Assembly: GCA_902776195.1 (NCBI GenBank)
Contig: CACYPF010000019.1
Location: 1 to 64,000, forward strand
Source of the DNA: an uncultured Prevotellaceae bacterium
GTDB taxonomy: Bacteria > Bacteroidota > Bacteroidia > Bacteroidales > Bacteroidaceae
Direction of reading: 5' to 3'
Length of the DNA: 64,000 nucleotides
Positions 18,327-27,321 of this stretch are shown here, piece by piece (the first letter of the stretch is position 1; the number at the start of each line of letters is the position of its first letter). The notes below the pieces were generated by a model, which did not search any database, had not been told where the DNA came from, and saw nothing but the letters and a program-made list of their open reading frames with translations. A program made the position numbers and the translations under genes.

Positions 18327-19906
18327 GAATACTCCGGTCCTTTCTTGATCTGCTTCAGCAGAATATTGATCTCTACTGCAAGCATCAGGGTGAAGAGAAA
18401 CAGGAAGATAAAGAAAGTGAGGGCAACGGCATTGCCGTTGATGTCACTGACAGCTACCCAGGTGGGCAGCATGTCCTGAATGGTCCAAGGCTGTCTGCCG
18501 AATTCTGCTACCAGCCATCCGCTTTCCGATGCGATATATGCCAGTGGGACGAGCAGAATGGCAAACCAATAGTGCCAGGCTGGTAGTCCTGCGATATCAT
18601 GACTGTCGGCTTCTGTCTCGGGAATGATACCAAAGGTAGCAAGCAGACGACGGGTGATGATGGTGAGGTAGGGGATGCGGAAAGAAATCAGGAACATGAT
18701 GAGGAAATAGAGGATAAACAGGCATCCTGCCCCTACCATGACGCGGAAAGCCCAGAAATTAACGGCAACAGGAGGTACTACGTCTTTCTGGTCTTTGACA
18801 TAGCCGTAACCCATATACTGCATATTTGCATTTAACGTGGCGAGATAGTTTTTTAGCGTAGTCTCGCCGGCACCCTCCTTCTTTGCTTTGCGATAGGCAG
18901 CAAGGGCGGTGATGGCCTCCTTCCCTCGTTGTATCTTCTCTTCGACAGAAGGCTCTGTCTTGCCCTCAGGTGTCGTGTAACCGTTCAGAATGTCGTTGAT
19001 GCCTGGGACAAAGCCCTGCGGGTCGTTAGTCGCCATGATAGAAAGGGCGTAAGGAACCTCCACGCCCGGTACGAGAGCCAGACCTTGTGCCGTACCACCA
19101 TCATGAAGTCCTTCTATAGCCGCCATTTTCATTGGCTGATACTGTGCTACCTGCTGACCGCTGATATGTCCGGTAAAGGCGGCACCCAACGAAGCGATGA
19201 GACCAACGACAGCGGCAATCTTGATACTCTCCTTCGCCAGCTTGAGTTCCCGCTTCTTCCAAAGATACCATGAGGAGACCGCCACCACAAAGACGGCACC
19301 GATTATCCATGCCGAGATGACGGTGTGGAAGAACTTGCCGACGGCGAAGGGGGAAAGGGCGACAGCGAAGAAGTCAACCATCTCGTTGCGCATGGTGTCG
19401 GGATTAAACTCGCAGCCTACGGGATGCTGCATCCATGCATTGGCGACAAGAATCCACCATGCAGAGATGGTGGCTCCTAAACCTGTCAGCCAGGTGGAAG
19501 CGAGATGGAACCCTCTCGATACCTTGTTCCATCCGAAATACATGACGGCGACAAAGGTGGACTCCATGAAGAAGGCGACGATGCCTTCGATGGCAAGGGG
19601 AGCTCCGAAGATGTCACCTACGAACCATGAGTAGTTGCTCCAGTTGGTGCCAAACTCGAACTCAAGGATGATACCCGTAGCCACTCCCATGGCAAAGTTA
19701 ATACCGAAAAGTTTCTGCCAGAACTTTGCCGTGTCGCACCAGAAGGTGTCCTTCGTGCGATAATAGCAGGTCTCTGCGATGCCCATGATGACAGCCAGTC
19801 CCAGTGTCAGGGGAACGAACAGCCAGTGGTAGATGGCTGTCAGTGCGAACTGTGCTCTTGCCCAGTTGATGGACCCTGCGTCGATGTTTAATAATAGGTC
19901 GTTCAT
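18320..19906 (-). CDS. cydA: Cytochrome bd ubiquinol oxidase subunit I
   Basis: Catalytic haem subunit of cytochrome bd, 528 aa, inner membrane. The haem-ligand region IYHWLFVPLT carries His27 (equivalent to E. coli H19). GVATGIILEFEFGTNWSNYS and the quinol-loop block QPMKMAAIEG are intact, and GRQPWTIQDMLPT is the conserved late motif. The loop after the quinol site is long (about residues 250-390). The start is the ATG at 19906 (MNDLLLNIDAGSINW). A longer frame to 19990 has a low-complexity Ser/Asn leader and would run into the DUF4492 gene, so it is rejected. The stop codon falls inside a heptamer repeat. Confidence 0.96.
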   Translation of the reverse strand: MNDLLLNIDAGSINWARAQFALTAIYHWLFVPLTLGLAVIMGIAETCYYRTKDTFWCDTAKFWQKLFGINFAMGVATGIILEFEFGTNWSNYSWFVGDIFGAPLAIEGIVAFFMESTFVAVMYFGWNKVSRGFHLASTWLTGLGATISAWWILVANAWMQHPVGCEFNPDTMRNEMVDFFAVALSPFAVGKFFHTVISAWIIGAVFVVAVSSWYLWKKRELKLAKESIKIAAVVGLIASLGAAFTGHISGQQVAQYQPMKMAAIEGLHDGGTAQGLALVPGVEVPYALSIMATNDPQGFVPGINDILNGYTTPEGKTEPSVEEKIQRGKEAITALAAYRKAKKEGAGETTLKNYLATLNANMQYMGYGYVKDQKDVVPPVAVNFWAFRVMVGAGCLFILYFLIMFLISFRIPYLTIITRRLLATFGIIPETEADSHDIAGLPAWHYWFAILLVPLAYIASESGWLVAEFGRQPWTIQDMLPTWVAVSDINGNAVALTFFIFLFLFTLMLAVEINILLKQIKKGPEYSN

Positions 19907-19913
19907 ATTGTAA

Positions 19914-19942
19914 TGTTTTAGTTTAGAGTTTAGAGATGAGAG
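19914..19942. repeat. Heptamer tandem repeat between DUF4492 and cydA
   Basis: Units TGTTTTA, GTTTAGA, GTTTAGA, GATGAGA. It ends one base before the DUF4492 stop codon complement (19944-19946). Confidence 0.65.
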
Positions 19943-19943
19943 A

Positions 19944-20165
19944 TTATTGTGCCCGTTCGATGAACTCGTTGGCGACATAGTCGGACTCACCGCCTTTGTC
20001 GGCGTGGGTCTTGAGGAAATTGGGGAAGAAGAAAATCTTCAGGATGACAAACATGATAAACAGCTTGATCAGGATAATGGTCCACAGCGTCTTTCCCAGC
20101 CGCATATTGCGGAAACCATCATAGTAAAGGTCGAAGACCCTGTACCAGAATCTTTGTTTATTCAT
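19944..20165 (-). CDS. DUF4492 small membrane protein of the cyd operon
   Basis: 73-aa protein with a basic N-terminus (MNKQRFWYRVFDLYYDGFRNM), one strong membrane helix (about 28-50, TIILIKLFIMFVILKIFFF) and a soluble tail. DUF4492 genes typically stand directly before cydA in Bacteroidetes and epsilonproteobacteria. By position and topology it is a candidate for the role that CydX or CydH plays in other cytochrome bd complexes, which is inference. First gene of the operon, with its own promoter. Confidence 0.9.
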   Translation of the reverse strand: MNKQRFWYRVFDLYYDGFRNMRLGKTLWTIILIKLFIMFVILKIFFFPNFLKTHADKGGESDYVANEFIERAQ

Positions 20166-20186
20166 AGGCTAATATCATATTTTCTG

Positions 20187-20217
20187 CAAATATATGAAAT
20201 AATTCTTAAACTTCCAA
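20187..20217 (-). promoter_or_regulatory. cyd operon promoter
   Basis: Minus strand: TTGG at 20217-20214, 19 bp, then TATATTTG at 20194-20187. Leader of about 15-20 bases to the ATG at 20165. Confidence 0.7.
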
Positions 20218-20236
20218 CAGAATTTCCAAAAATTAC

Positions 20237-20267
20237 TTTGTCAATTATTTGAAAACTTTTATCTTTG
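20237..20267 (+). promoter_or_regulatory. Promoter of the coiled-coil/TolC/HlyD/ABC operon
   Basis: TTTG at 20237-20240, 19 bp, TATCTTTG at 20260-20267: an exact consensus promoter divergent from the cyd promoter. Confidence 0.8.
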
Positions 20268-20287
20268 CACCATTATTTTATATTGTA

Positions 20288-21193
20288 ATGGATAGAAAAA
20301 TCTTATCAGCATTTATTGCAGTGATTGCGTTGTTGGTTGTTGGCGTGGCTTATCTGGGATACAGCCTGCACCAACAGGCACAGACTAATCGGGATATGGA
20401 GGAACTTGCTGCTCTCGACAAACAGGAGATGGAGGGGGAGTATCAGCAGTTCGCTGACCAGTATAGCGAGATGAAAACCCGTATCAACAACGACTCTATC
20501 ATCGCTCAGTTGACGCGTGAGCAAGAGCGGACGGAGCAGTTGCTGCAGGAACTGAAGAACACAAAGGCAACGGATGCTGCGGAGATTACCCGCCTCAAGA
20601 AGGAACTGGCATCGGTCCGTGCCGTGTTGCGCAGCTATGTGCTGGAGATTGACTCGCTGAACCGGCTGAACCAGGCATTGCAGGATGAGAACAGTCAGAT
20701 ACGTACAGAACTGGAGGAGAGTAACCAACAGAATCAGGCCTTGACTACGGATAATGCGACATTGTCAGAGAAGGTGGCCATCGCTGCCCAACTCAATGCG
20801 GTGAATATTGACATCATGATGATTGTCAAGGGAGCTTTCTCGTCGAAGACCAAGGAGCGTACCAAGCATCCGCATAAGATCGGTGGCTCGACCAATGAGA
20901 TGAAGGTTCGGTTTGTCCTATCCCGCAATGTGACGGCAACCAATGGCACCAGGAAAATCTATGTTCGTATCCTGACACCGACGGGCAGTGTGCTGAATGC
21001 TGCCGGCAAATGTCCTTTCGAGGATAAGGAGGTTGCCTATACGGTGATGAAGACCATCGAATATACCGGTGAAGAGACACCGATGGACTTATATGTGGCA
21101 AAGAAAGAAACACTGATACCGGGTGACTATCGTGTACAGGTTATTACTGACGGTCACGAGATAGGAACCCGTACTATAGAACTAGAGAAATAA
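20288..21193 (+). CDS. Membrane-anchored coiled-coil protein of unknown function
   Basis: 301 aa. One N-terminal membrane helix (about 5-24, ILSAFIAVIALLVVGVAYLGY), a long coiled coil (about 28-165, rich in Glu/Gln/Leu), then a beta-rich C-terminal domain of about 125 residues ending VQVITDGHEIGTRTIELEK. I know of similar unnamed Bacteroidales proteins but no function. The start is the ATG at 20288; a longer frame from 20249 would place the -7 promoter box inside the gene. It ends 2 bp before the TolC gene start, so it heads the exporter operon and may bridge membranes or bind cargo (inference). Confidence 0.8.
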   Translation: MDRKILSAFIAVIALLVVGVAYLGYSLHQQAQTNRDMEELAALDKQEMEGEYQQFADQYSEMKTRINNDSIIAQLTREQERTEQLLQELKNTKATDAAEITRLKKELASVRAVLRSYVLEIDSLNRLNQALQDENSQIRTELEESNQQNQALTTDNATLSEKVAIAAQLNAVNIDIMMIVKGAFSSKTKERTKHPHKIGGSTNEMKVRFVLSRNVTATNGTRKIYVRILTPTGSVLNAAGKCPFEDKEVAYTVMKTIEYTGEETPMDLYVAKKETLIPGDYRVQVITDGHEIGTRTIELEK

Positions 21194-21195
21194 CA

Positions 21196-22695
21196 ATGAA
21201 CAGGAATTTACTTTTCTCCTTGTTGGCATGGGCAGCACTGCCTGTTGGTGCACAACAGCTATTGACCCTCGACAGTTGCAGGGCAATGGCGTTGCGTAAC
21301 AACAAACAGCTGAGCGTGTCGCGTGTCAAGCAGGAAGTAGCAGCGAACCTGCGTAAGTCGGCTCGTACGAAATACCTGCCGCATGTCAGTGCGCTGGGTG
21401 GCTACGAGTGGACCAGCAAGGAGGTGTCCATCTTGAATGATGACCAGAAGTCGGCACTGTCGAACCTGGGGACGAATCTCACGGGGGCGATAGGGCAGAA
21501 CATCCAGCAGGGAATGGGCAATATGCCACCGGGTTTATGGAAGGTCTTGGGGGATATGGGCTTTACCCCCGAAGCTATACAACAGCATATCGGCAGCGGA
21601 CTCTCGCAGTTCGGTGGGTTGTTGAATGCTGGTGGTCAGCGTGTCGTCAATGCGTTCCGTACTGATACGCGAAATATGTTCGCAGGAGCTGTGATGCTGA
21701 CACAACCTGTCTTCATGGGTGGTGCCATCATTGCCATGAATAAGATGGCGGACCTCGGTGAGAAAATGGCTGCTAACTCGACAGAGGCAAAGCGGCAACT
21801 GACACTCTACCAGATAGACCAGGCTTATTGGCAGGTGGTATCGCTGAAGCATAAACAGAAACTGGCTCAGAGTTATCTTGACGTGGTGAAAAAACTGGAC
21901 AGCGATGTGCAGAAAATGATCCATGAAGGTGTTGCCACTCGTTCTGAGGGACTGAGTGTCAGTGTGAAAGTCAACGAGGCTGAAATGGCACTGACACAGG
22001 TGAATGACGGTCTGGTATTGTCGAAGATGCTGCTCTGTCAACTGTGTGGTATACCGATGAACGAGCAGGTGACCCTTGCTGATGAGGACAAGGATGAGCT
22101 GACAACTGTGGCACTGACACCTCAGGTGGATGTTGCTGTAGCTGCCGATAACCGTCCAGAGCTCCGCCAGTTACAGAACATCGTGGATATGAGCCGTCAA
22201 TTGACCAATATCCTCAAGGCGGGCAATCTGCCACAGGTAGCCCTGACAGGTGGTTATATGATCTCCAATCCTAATGTCTTCAATGGTTTCGAACGGAAAT
22301 TTGCCGGTATGTGGAATGTCGGTATATTGGTGCGCATCCCTGTATGGAACTGGGGTGATGTCGCCTATAAGGTACGTGCCTCTAAGGGTGCTACCACCAT
22401 CGCCAACCTCGAACTGCAGGATGTCCGTGAGAAGATAGAACTGCAGGTCAACCAAAGCGTGTTCCGTGTCAACGAGGCAAACAAGAAGCTGGAGATGGCG
22501 AAGTCGAGTACGCAGAAAGCGGATGAGAACCTGCGTGTTGCCAACCTTGGCTTTCGCGAGGGTGTCATTTCTGCCACAACGGTGATGGAGGCACAGACGG
22601 CTTGGTTGCAGGCACAGTCGCAGAAGATTGATGCGGAGATAGATGTCAAACTTAGTCAGGTGAACTTGCAGAAGGCAATGGGTACCCTGCAATAA
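21196..22695 (+). CDS. TolC family outer-membrane efflux protein
   Basis: 499 aa with a signal peptide (LLFSLLAWAALPVGAQ). Outer-membrane channel of a type I or tripartite exporter. The two OEP repeats are visible: LDSCRAMALRNNKQLSVSRVKQEV near the N-terminus and a second half from about 300 (DNRPELRQLQNIVDMSRQ) ending in the helical FREGVISATTVMEAQTAWLQAQSQ. Residues about 85-165 form an unusual Gly/Gln-rich insertion (GAIGQNIQQGMGNMPPGLW) in the first half. It precedes the HlyD gene by 37 bp. Confidence 0.93.
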   Translation: MNRNLLFSLLAWAALPVGAQQLLTLDSCRAMALRNNKQLSVSRVKQEVAANLRKSARTKYLPHVSALGGYEWTSKEVSILNDDQKSALSNLGTNLTGAIGQNIQQGMGNMPPGLWKVLGDMGFTPEAIQQHIGSGLSQFGGLLNAGGQRVVNAFRTDTRNMFAGAVMLTQPVFMGGAIIAMNKMADLGEKMAANSTEAKRQLTLYQIDQAYWQVVSLKHKQKLAQSYLDVVKKLDSDVQKMIHEGVATRSEGLSVSVKVNEAEMALTQVNDGLVLSKMLLCQLCGIPMNEQVTLADEDKDELTTVALTPQVDVAVAADNRPELRQLQNIVDMSRQLTNILKAGNLPQVALTGGYMISNPNVFNGFERKFAGMWNVGILVRIPVWNWGDVAYKVRASKGATTIANLELQDVREKIELQVNQSVFRVNEANKKLEMAKSSTQKADENLRVANLGFREGVISATTVMEAQTAWLQAQSQKIDAEIDVKLSQVNLQKAMGTLQ

Positions 22696-22732
22696 TATTA
22701 TAATATCGAATTATCGAAAAAATTAAAATAGT

Positions 22733-23716
22733 ATGTCAGCAAAAACACAACATAACAATATCCTGCTTGCCATCGTCGGATTCGCGGCAGCAGTAGCCAT
22801 CGTGGCATTGATTGGTTTCTTTGCCTTAGGTCGTGATCCGGAGTTGATTCAGGGACAGGTGGAAGTGAGTGAGTATCGGGTGTCAAGTAAAGTACCTGGT
22901 CGTATCTTGGAGATTCGTGTGAAAGAAGGTGATTATGTGAAGGTGGGAGATACCCTTGCTATCCTCGATGCTCCAGAGGTGCGTGCTAAGATGGAGCAGG
23001 CACGTAGTGCGGAGAATGCTGCTGCAGCCTTGGAGATGAAGGCTCAGAACGGAGCCCGTGAGGAGCAGATACGTGGGGCCTATAACGTGATGCAGCAGGC
23101 AAAGGCTGGACTGGAGATTGCAGAGAAGTCGTATCAGCGTATCCAAAGGTTGTTTGACGAGGGTGTTGTTTCAGCCCAGAAACGGGATGAGGTGTACGCC
23201 AACTACAAGGCGATGGAGGCACAGGCAAAAGCCGCCGAGAGTCAGTACGACATGGCTCGTAATGGTGCCCGTCGTGAGGATAAACTGGCTGCTGCCGCTC
23301 AGGTGGGTCGTGCCAAGGGTGCCGTACAGGAGGTAAACAGCTATATCCATGAGACCGTTCAGATCGCCCAGATGGAAGGTGAGGTTAGTGATGTCTATCC
23401 CAAGGTTGGTGAGTTGGTTGGAACAGGCTCACCTATCATGACGATTGCGGTGATGAAGGATATGTGGGGAACCTTCAACGTGCGTGAAGACCAGTTGAAT
23501 GGTTTGGCAGTCGGAAAGACTTTCGAGGCTTTCGTGCCAGCCTTCAACAAGAATGTCCAGATGAAGGTATATTATATGAAAGACCAGGGATCGTTTGCTG
23601 TATGGAAAGCTACAAAGACGAACGGTCAGTATGACTTGAAGACCTTTGAGGTGAAAGCCCGTCCTGTAGAGAACATGGAGGGCTTACGTCCAGGTATGAG
23701 CTTGATTATCAAATAA
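22733..23716 (+). CDS. HlyD family periplasmic adaptor
   Basis: Membrane-fusion protein, 327 aa: one N-terminal helix (about 8-30), then a split biotinyl-lipoyl domain (VSEYRVSSKVPGRILEIRVKEGDYVKVGDTLA and GEVSDVYPKVGELVGTGSPI) around an alpha-helical hairpin (about 85-200). The hairpin includes YQRIQRLFDEGVVSAQKRDEV, typical of HlyD/EmrA-like adaptors. It links the inner-membrane permeases encoded next to the TolC-like channel. The next gene begins 3 bp after its stop. Confidence 0.93.
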   Translation: MSAKTQHNNILLAIVGFAAAVAIVALIGFFALGRDPELIQGQVEVSEYRVSSKVPGRILEIRVKEGDYVKVGDTLAILDAPEVRAKMEQARSAENAAAALEMKAQNGAREEQIRGAYNVMQQAKAGLEIAEKSYQRIQRLFDEGVVSAQKRDEVYANYKAMEAQAKAAESQYDMARNGARREDKLAAAAQVGRAKGAVQEVNSYIHETVQIAQMEGEVSDVYPKVGELVGTGSPIMTIAVMKDMWGTFNVREDQLNGLAVGKTFEAFVPAFNKNVQMKVYYMKDQGSFAVWKATKTNGQYDLKTFEVKARPVENMEGLRPGMSLIIK

Positions 23717-23719
23717 ACG

Positions 23720-24889
23720 GTGAGGTACCTTAGACAGATATACGAAATCATGCTGCGGGAGTTGGTGATTCTGCGTCAGAATCATATCTACCGCTTCTGT
23801 ATGGTGTTCTTCCCCATATTTGTGATTTTTTTCTTCACCTCTATGATGGACGAGGGATTGCCGACGAATCTGCCGGTGGGTGTCGTCGATCTGGACAACA
23901 CCTCTATGTCCCGTTCCCTCACCCGTAAGTTGGATGGTTTCCAGATGTCGAAGGTCGTTGCCCACTATCCCAGTATGACAGAGGCACGTCGTGCCATCCA
24001 GCGCAATGAGATCTACGGGTTCCTGTATATTCCGAAAGGTACCGCGGATAAGTTGGTTGCCAGCAGACAACCCAAGATATCCTATTATTACAGCTATACC
24101 ACGCTGACAGCAGGCTCGATGCTGATGAAGGATCTGAAGACAATCTCGACACTCGGTTCTGCGGCACTCGGACAAGCCACCATGCGTGCCAAGGGACTTA
24201 CCGATAAGCAGATACAGACCTTGTTACAGCCTATCACGGTCGACCTCCATATGATAGCCAACCCATGGAGTAACTATAATGCCTATCTGAGTACGATGAT
24301 GGTGCCGGGTCTTATCATGCTGTTTATCTTCCTGATCTCCGCCTATTCCATTGGTACGGAGCTGAAGTTTGCCACTGGTAAGAAATGGCTGGAGATGGCA
24401 GATAACAATATCACGGTGGCTTTGTTGGGAAAGTTCCTGCCGCAGACCATCATCTGGCTCGCCATCGTCTTCGGTTATGAGTGGTATGTCTTTTATCACC
24501 TCGGATTCCCCCATTTGGGCAGTCCGTGGATGCTGATACTCTTAGGACTCATGCAGGTGCTGTCAGCCCAGGGCTTCGGCATCTTCGCCTTTGGTCTGAT
24601 GCCATCGCTCCGCATGTCGATGAGTATCTGTTCGCTTTGGGCGGTACTGAGTATCTCCATGGCAGGCAGTGCCTTCCCGGTGATGGGGATGGACAGTGCG
24701 TTACAGTCGTTGTCATGGCTGTTTCCCTTGCGTCATTATTGGATGATGTACCAGACGTGTGTGTTGAACGGATTCCCGCTCGTTGAGTCGTGGTTCCATT
24801 TTGCTGCCTTGGCTGCTTTCATGTTGCTGCCATGGCTGGTAGTCAAGAAGATTAAGAATGCGATGCTGACCTATGTCTATATTCCATAG
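23720..24889 (+). CDS. ABC-2 type permease (first of a pair)
   Basis: 389 aa, ABC2_membrane_3 (YhhJ-like) architecture: an N-terminal helix (about 24-40), a periplasmic domain of about 150 residues (LPVGVVDLDNTSMSRSLTRKL), then five or six helices. The start codon is GTG (23720), 3 bp after the HlyD stop; an in-frame ATG ten codons later (23750) is the alternative. No nucleotide-binding domain is present or encoded nearby, so the motor must come from elsewhere or the complex works differently. Ends 17 bp inside the next gene. Confidence 0.88.
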   Translation: MRYLRQIYEIMLRELVILRQNHIYRFCMVFFPIFVIFFFTSMMDEGLPTNLPVGVVDLDNTSMSRSLTRKLDGFQMSKVVAHYPSMTEARRAIQRNEIYGFLYIPKGTADKLVASRQPKISYYYSYTTLTAGSMLMKDLKTISTLGSAALGQATMRAKGLTDKQIQTLLQPITVDLHMIANPWSNYNAYLSTMMVPGLIMLFIFLISAYSIGTELKFATGKKWLEMADNNITVALLGKFLPQTIIWLAIVFGYEWYVFYHLGFPHLGSPWMLILLGLMQVLSAQGFGIFAFGLMPSLRMSMSICSLWAVLSISMAGSAFPVMGMDSALQSLSWLFPLRHYWMMYQTCVLNGFPLVESWFHFAALAAFMLLPWLVVKKIKNAMLTYVYIP

Positions 24890-26120
24890 CTTATATAAAG
24901 GACTGCAGGATGCCTGCTACATCTGGCGTAAGGAGATGATGCAGGTGGTGAAGGATGAGGGAGTGCTGATCTTCTTCATCTTCGTCCCCTTGGTCTATCC
25001 GTTACTTTACTCATGGATATACAATAACGAGGTGGTGCGTGAGGTTCCTGTCTGTGTGGTTGATCAGTCGCACAGTCATCTGTCCCGCGAGTTCATCCGG
25101 ATGTGCGATGCCTCTCCTGATGTCCATGTGAAATACTATGCCCAAGATTTGGACGAGGCGAAGTCACTGGTCAGCCGACAGCTCGTCAAGGGTGTCTATT
25201 TCATCCCCCGCAGTTTCGCAGAGGATGTGTATGGTTTGAAACGAGGGGTTGTCAGTGTCTATTGCGATATGAGTTTGATGCTCACCTATAAGGCTATCTT
25301 CCAGACGGCACAGATGGTGACCATGGAGATGGGCAACGAGTTGAAGACGATGTTGGGCGGTCATTATACGGCTCGTGAGGAGGCGATTGCCACCCGTCCC
25401 CTTGACTATGAGGATGTGCCTATCTTCAGTCCATCCGGTGGCTATGGCTCTTCCATACTCCCCGCCGTCCTGATGCTGATTCTGCAGCAGACCCTTGTGC
25501 TGGGTATCGGACTCTCTGCGGGTACGGCACGTGATGAGAACCCGTACCGTTCCCTCATCCCTGTCGGCGACTCGCGGTATGAGCATACCTTCCCGATCGT
25601 GCTGGGTAAGTCGATGTGCTACCTGATGGTTTTCATGGTGATGGGTGCATGGCTCTCCGTTGCCGTCCCACGGCTGTTCCACTTCCCGCAACTTGCCACG
25701 GCAGGCTCTTTGCTATGCCTGATGGTGCCCTATATCCTCGCCTGTACCTTCTTCGGCATGATGGTGTCGTGTACCGTCAAGTATCGTGAGAATGTGATGC
25801 TGATTGTCGTCTTCGTCTCAGTGCCGTTATTGTTTCTCACCGGTGTCTCATGGCCACAGTCGAGCATCCCGAGTTATTGGCAGGGTGTTTCCTGGTTGTT
25901 CCCTTCAACCTTCGGTGCCCGTGCCTATATCCGTCTGAACTCGATGGGTGCCGACATCAGTGATGTGATGCCAGAGTTGCGCATCCTGTGGATACAGGCA
26001 GTCTGCTATTTCGTCTTGACTCTTTGTGTCTATCGCTTCCAGTTCTTTATGGCTCGTCGCTTTGCCATGGAACGTCTCAAGTTTTTGAAGCATAAACGGG
26101 AGTCGAAAATGAAGGAATAG
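24873..26120 (+). CDS. ABC-2 type permease (second of a pair)
   Basis: 415 aa, same family as the preceding gene: an N-terminal helix (GVLIFFIFVPLVYPLLYSWIY), a periplasmic domain (REVPVCVVDQSHSHLSREFIRM), and C-terminal helices including LLFLTGVSWPQSSIPSYWQG, the loop typical of ABC-2 exporters. The two permeases probably form a heterodimer. Last gene of the operon. A weak hairpin (26124-26141, ACTTAC/GTAAGT) without a T-run follows and the next gene is convergent. Confidence 0.9.
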   Translation: MSIFHSLYKGLQDACYIWRKEMMQVVKDEGVLIFFIFVPLVYPLLYSWIYNNEVVREVPVCVVDQSHSHLSREFIRMCDASPDVHVKYYAQDLDEAKSLVSRQLVKGVYFIPRSFAEDVYGLKRGVVSVYCDMSLMLTYKAIFQTAQMVTMEMGNELKTMLGGHYTAREEAIATRPLDYEDVPIFSPSGGYGSSILPAVLMLILQQTLVLGIGLSAGTARDENPYRSLIPVGDSRYEHTFPIVLGKSMCYLMVFMVMGAWLSVAVPRLFHFPQLATAGSLLCLMVPYILACTFFGMMVSCTVKYRENVMLIVVFVSVPLLFLTGVSWPQSSIPSYWQGVSWLFPSTFGARAYIRLNSMGADISDVMPELRILWIQAVCYFVLTLCVYRFQFFMARRFAMERLKFLKHKRESKMKE

Positions 26121-26182
26121 GCTACTTACGCTGTTGTAAGTGCCGTTGTCATCGATGTGAAGAAGTAACTTTAGCAGTTGAC

Positions 26183-27301
26183 TTATTTTACCCCTACAAT
26201 CTGCGTCTTCGGCAGCTCGCGGTTACGTTTGTTGACAACGGTAACTACCGACTGGGCGAGGTTGATAAACGCAAGTCCTGTCGCCGTGTCGCTGTTGAGG
26301 GCAGCGGGTGTGCCTTGGTCACCACTGTCACAGATGCCCTGTACCAGGGGTATCTGGGCAAGCAACGGCACCTGCATATCCTCGGCAAGTTGCTTACAAC
26401 CCTCCTTGCCGAAGATGTAATAGCGGTTCTCGGGCAGTTCGGCAGGTGTAAACCATGCCATGTTCTCCACCAGTCCGAGGATAGGTACGTTCACTTTCTC
26501 GTTACGGTACATGTCGATACCCTTACGGGCATCGGCAAGAGCTACCTGCTGGGGTGTCGATACGATGATGGCTCCTGTGATGGCAAGGGTCTGCAGGAGA
26601 GTGAGGTGGATATCCGACGTGCCGGGAGGGGTGTCGAGGATGAGGTAGTCGAGTCCCCCCCAGTCAGCATCGGCTATGAGCTGTTTGAGGGCGTTCGATG
26701 CCATACCACCACGCCATAGCGTCGCTGTCTCCGGTGATACGAAGAAACCGATGGACAACAGTTTCACGCCATACGCCTCAATCGGTTCTATCAGGTCACG
26801 GCCATCCACATTGACTGCGTAGGGGCGTGCATCCTCCACCTTGAACATCTTAGGCATCGAAGGACCGAAGATATCCGCATCAAGGAGTCCTACCTTATAA
26901 CCCAGCCGTGCCAAGGCGATGGCGAGGTTGGCAGAGACGGTACTCTTTCCCACACCGCCTTTGCCGCTGCTGACGGCAACGACATTCTTCACCTGTGGCA
27001 GTAACTTACCCACTTCAGGGCGTGGCTTTGACTTGAACTCAGTCTGGATATCCACGACAACCTCTTTGCCGCAGTGGTATTTGATGGCAGCCTCAGCAGC
27101 CTTGACTGTCGATTTCAGGAACGGATCCGTGTCGCGAGGGAACTCCAGTACGACACTGACATGCCACGGCTCGCCCTCTTTCTCAGGGGCAGCGACCACA
27201 GGCTGGTCTGCCACCATGCCACTCTCTACTACGTTTTTCTTAGTGCCTGCATAGGTTACCGTCTGCAGGGCTTCTATAATCATTTGAGGATATAGCGTCA
27301 T
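26183..27301 (-). CDS. Mrp/ApbC/NBP35 family P-loop ATPase
   Basis: 372 aa, cytosolic iron-sulfur cluster carrier family. A MIP18/DUF59-like domain occupies about 1-80. The deviant Walker A SSGKGGVGKSTVSANLA follows near residue 110, then LLDADIFGPSMPKMF and LDTPPGTSDIHLTL. Most Mrp proteins carry a CxxC near the C-terminus that bridges the dimer and holds the cluster; here that place reads NMAWFTPAELPENRYYIFG with no Cys pair. ATPase function is secure, cluster binding through the classical motif is not. Last gene of the run from DsbD through the barrel protein, 20 bp behind the latter. Confidence 0.92.
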   Translation of the reverse strand: MTLYPQMIIEALQTVTYAGTKKNVVESGMVADQPVVAAPEKEGEPWHVSVVLEFPRDTDPFLKSTVKAAEAAIKYHCGKEVVVDIQTEFKSKPRPEVGKLLPQVKNVVAVSSGKGGVGKSTVSANLAIALARLGYKVGLLDADIFGPSMPKMFKVEDARPYAVNVDGRDLIEPIEAYGVKLLSIGFFVSPETATLWRGGMASNALKQLIADADWGGLDYLILDTPPGTSDIHLTLLQTLAITGAIIVSTPQQVALADARKGIDMYRNEKVNVPILGLVENMAWFTPAELPENRYYIFGKEGCKQLAEDMQVPLLAQIPLVQGICDSGDQGTPAALNSDTATGLAFINLAQSVVTVVNKRNRELPKTQIVGVK

Positions 27302-27321
27302 TTTATATTAGGAATATGTAT

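Noticed and set aside
19907-19990. N-terminal extension of cydA
   Set aside because: Low-complexity residues overlapping the DUF4492 gene and a heptamer repeat; CydA homology begins at MNDLLLNIDAG.
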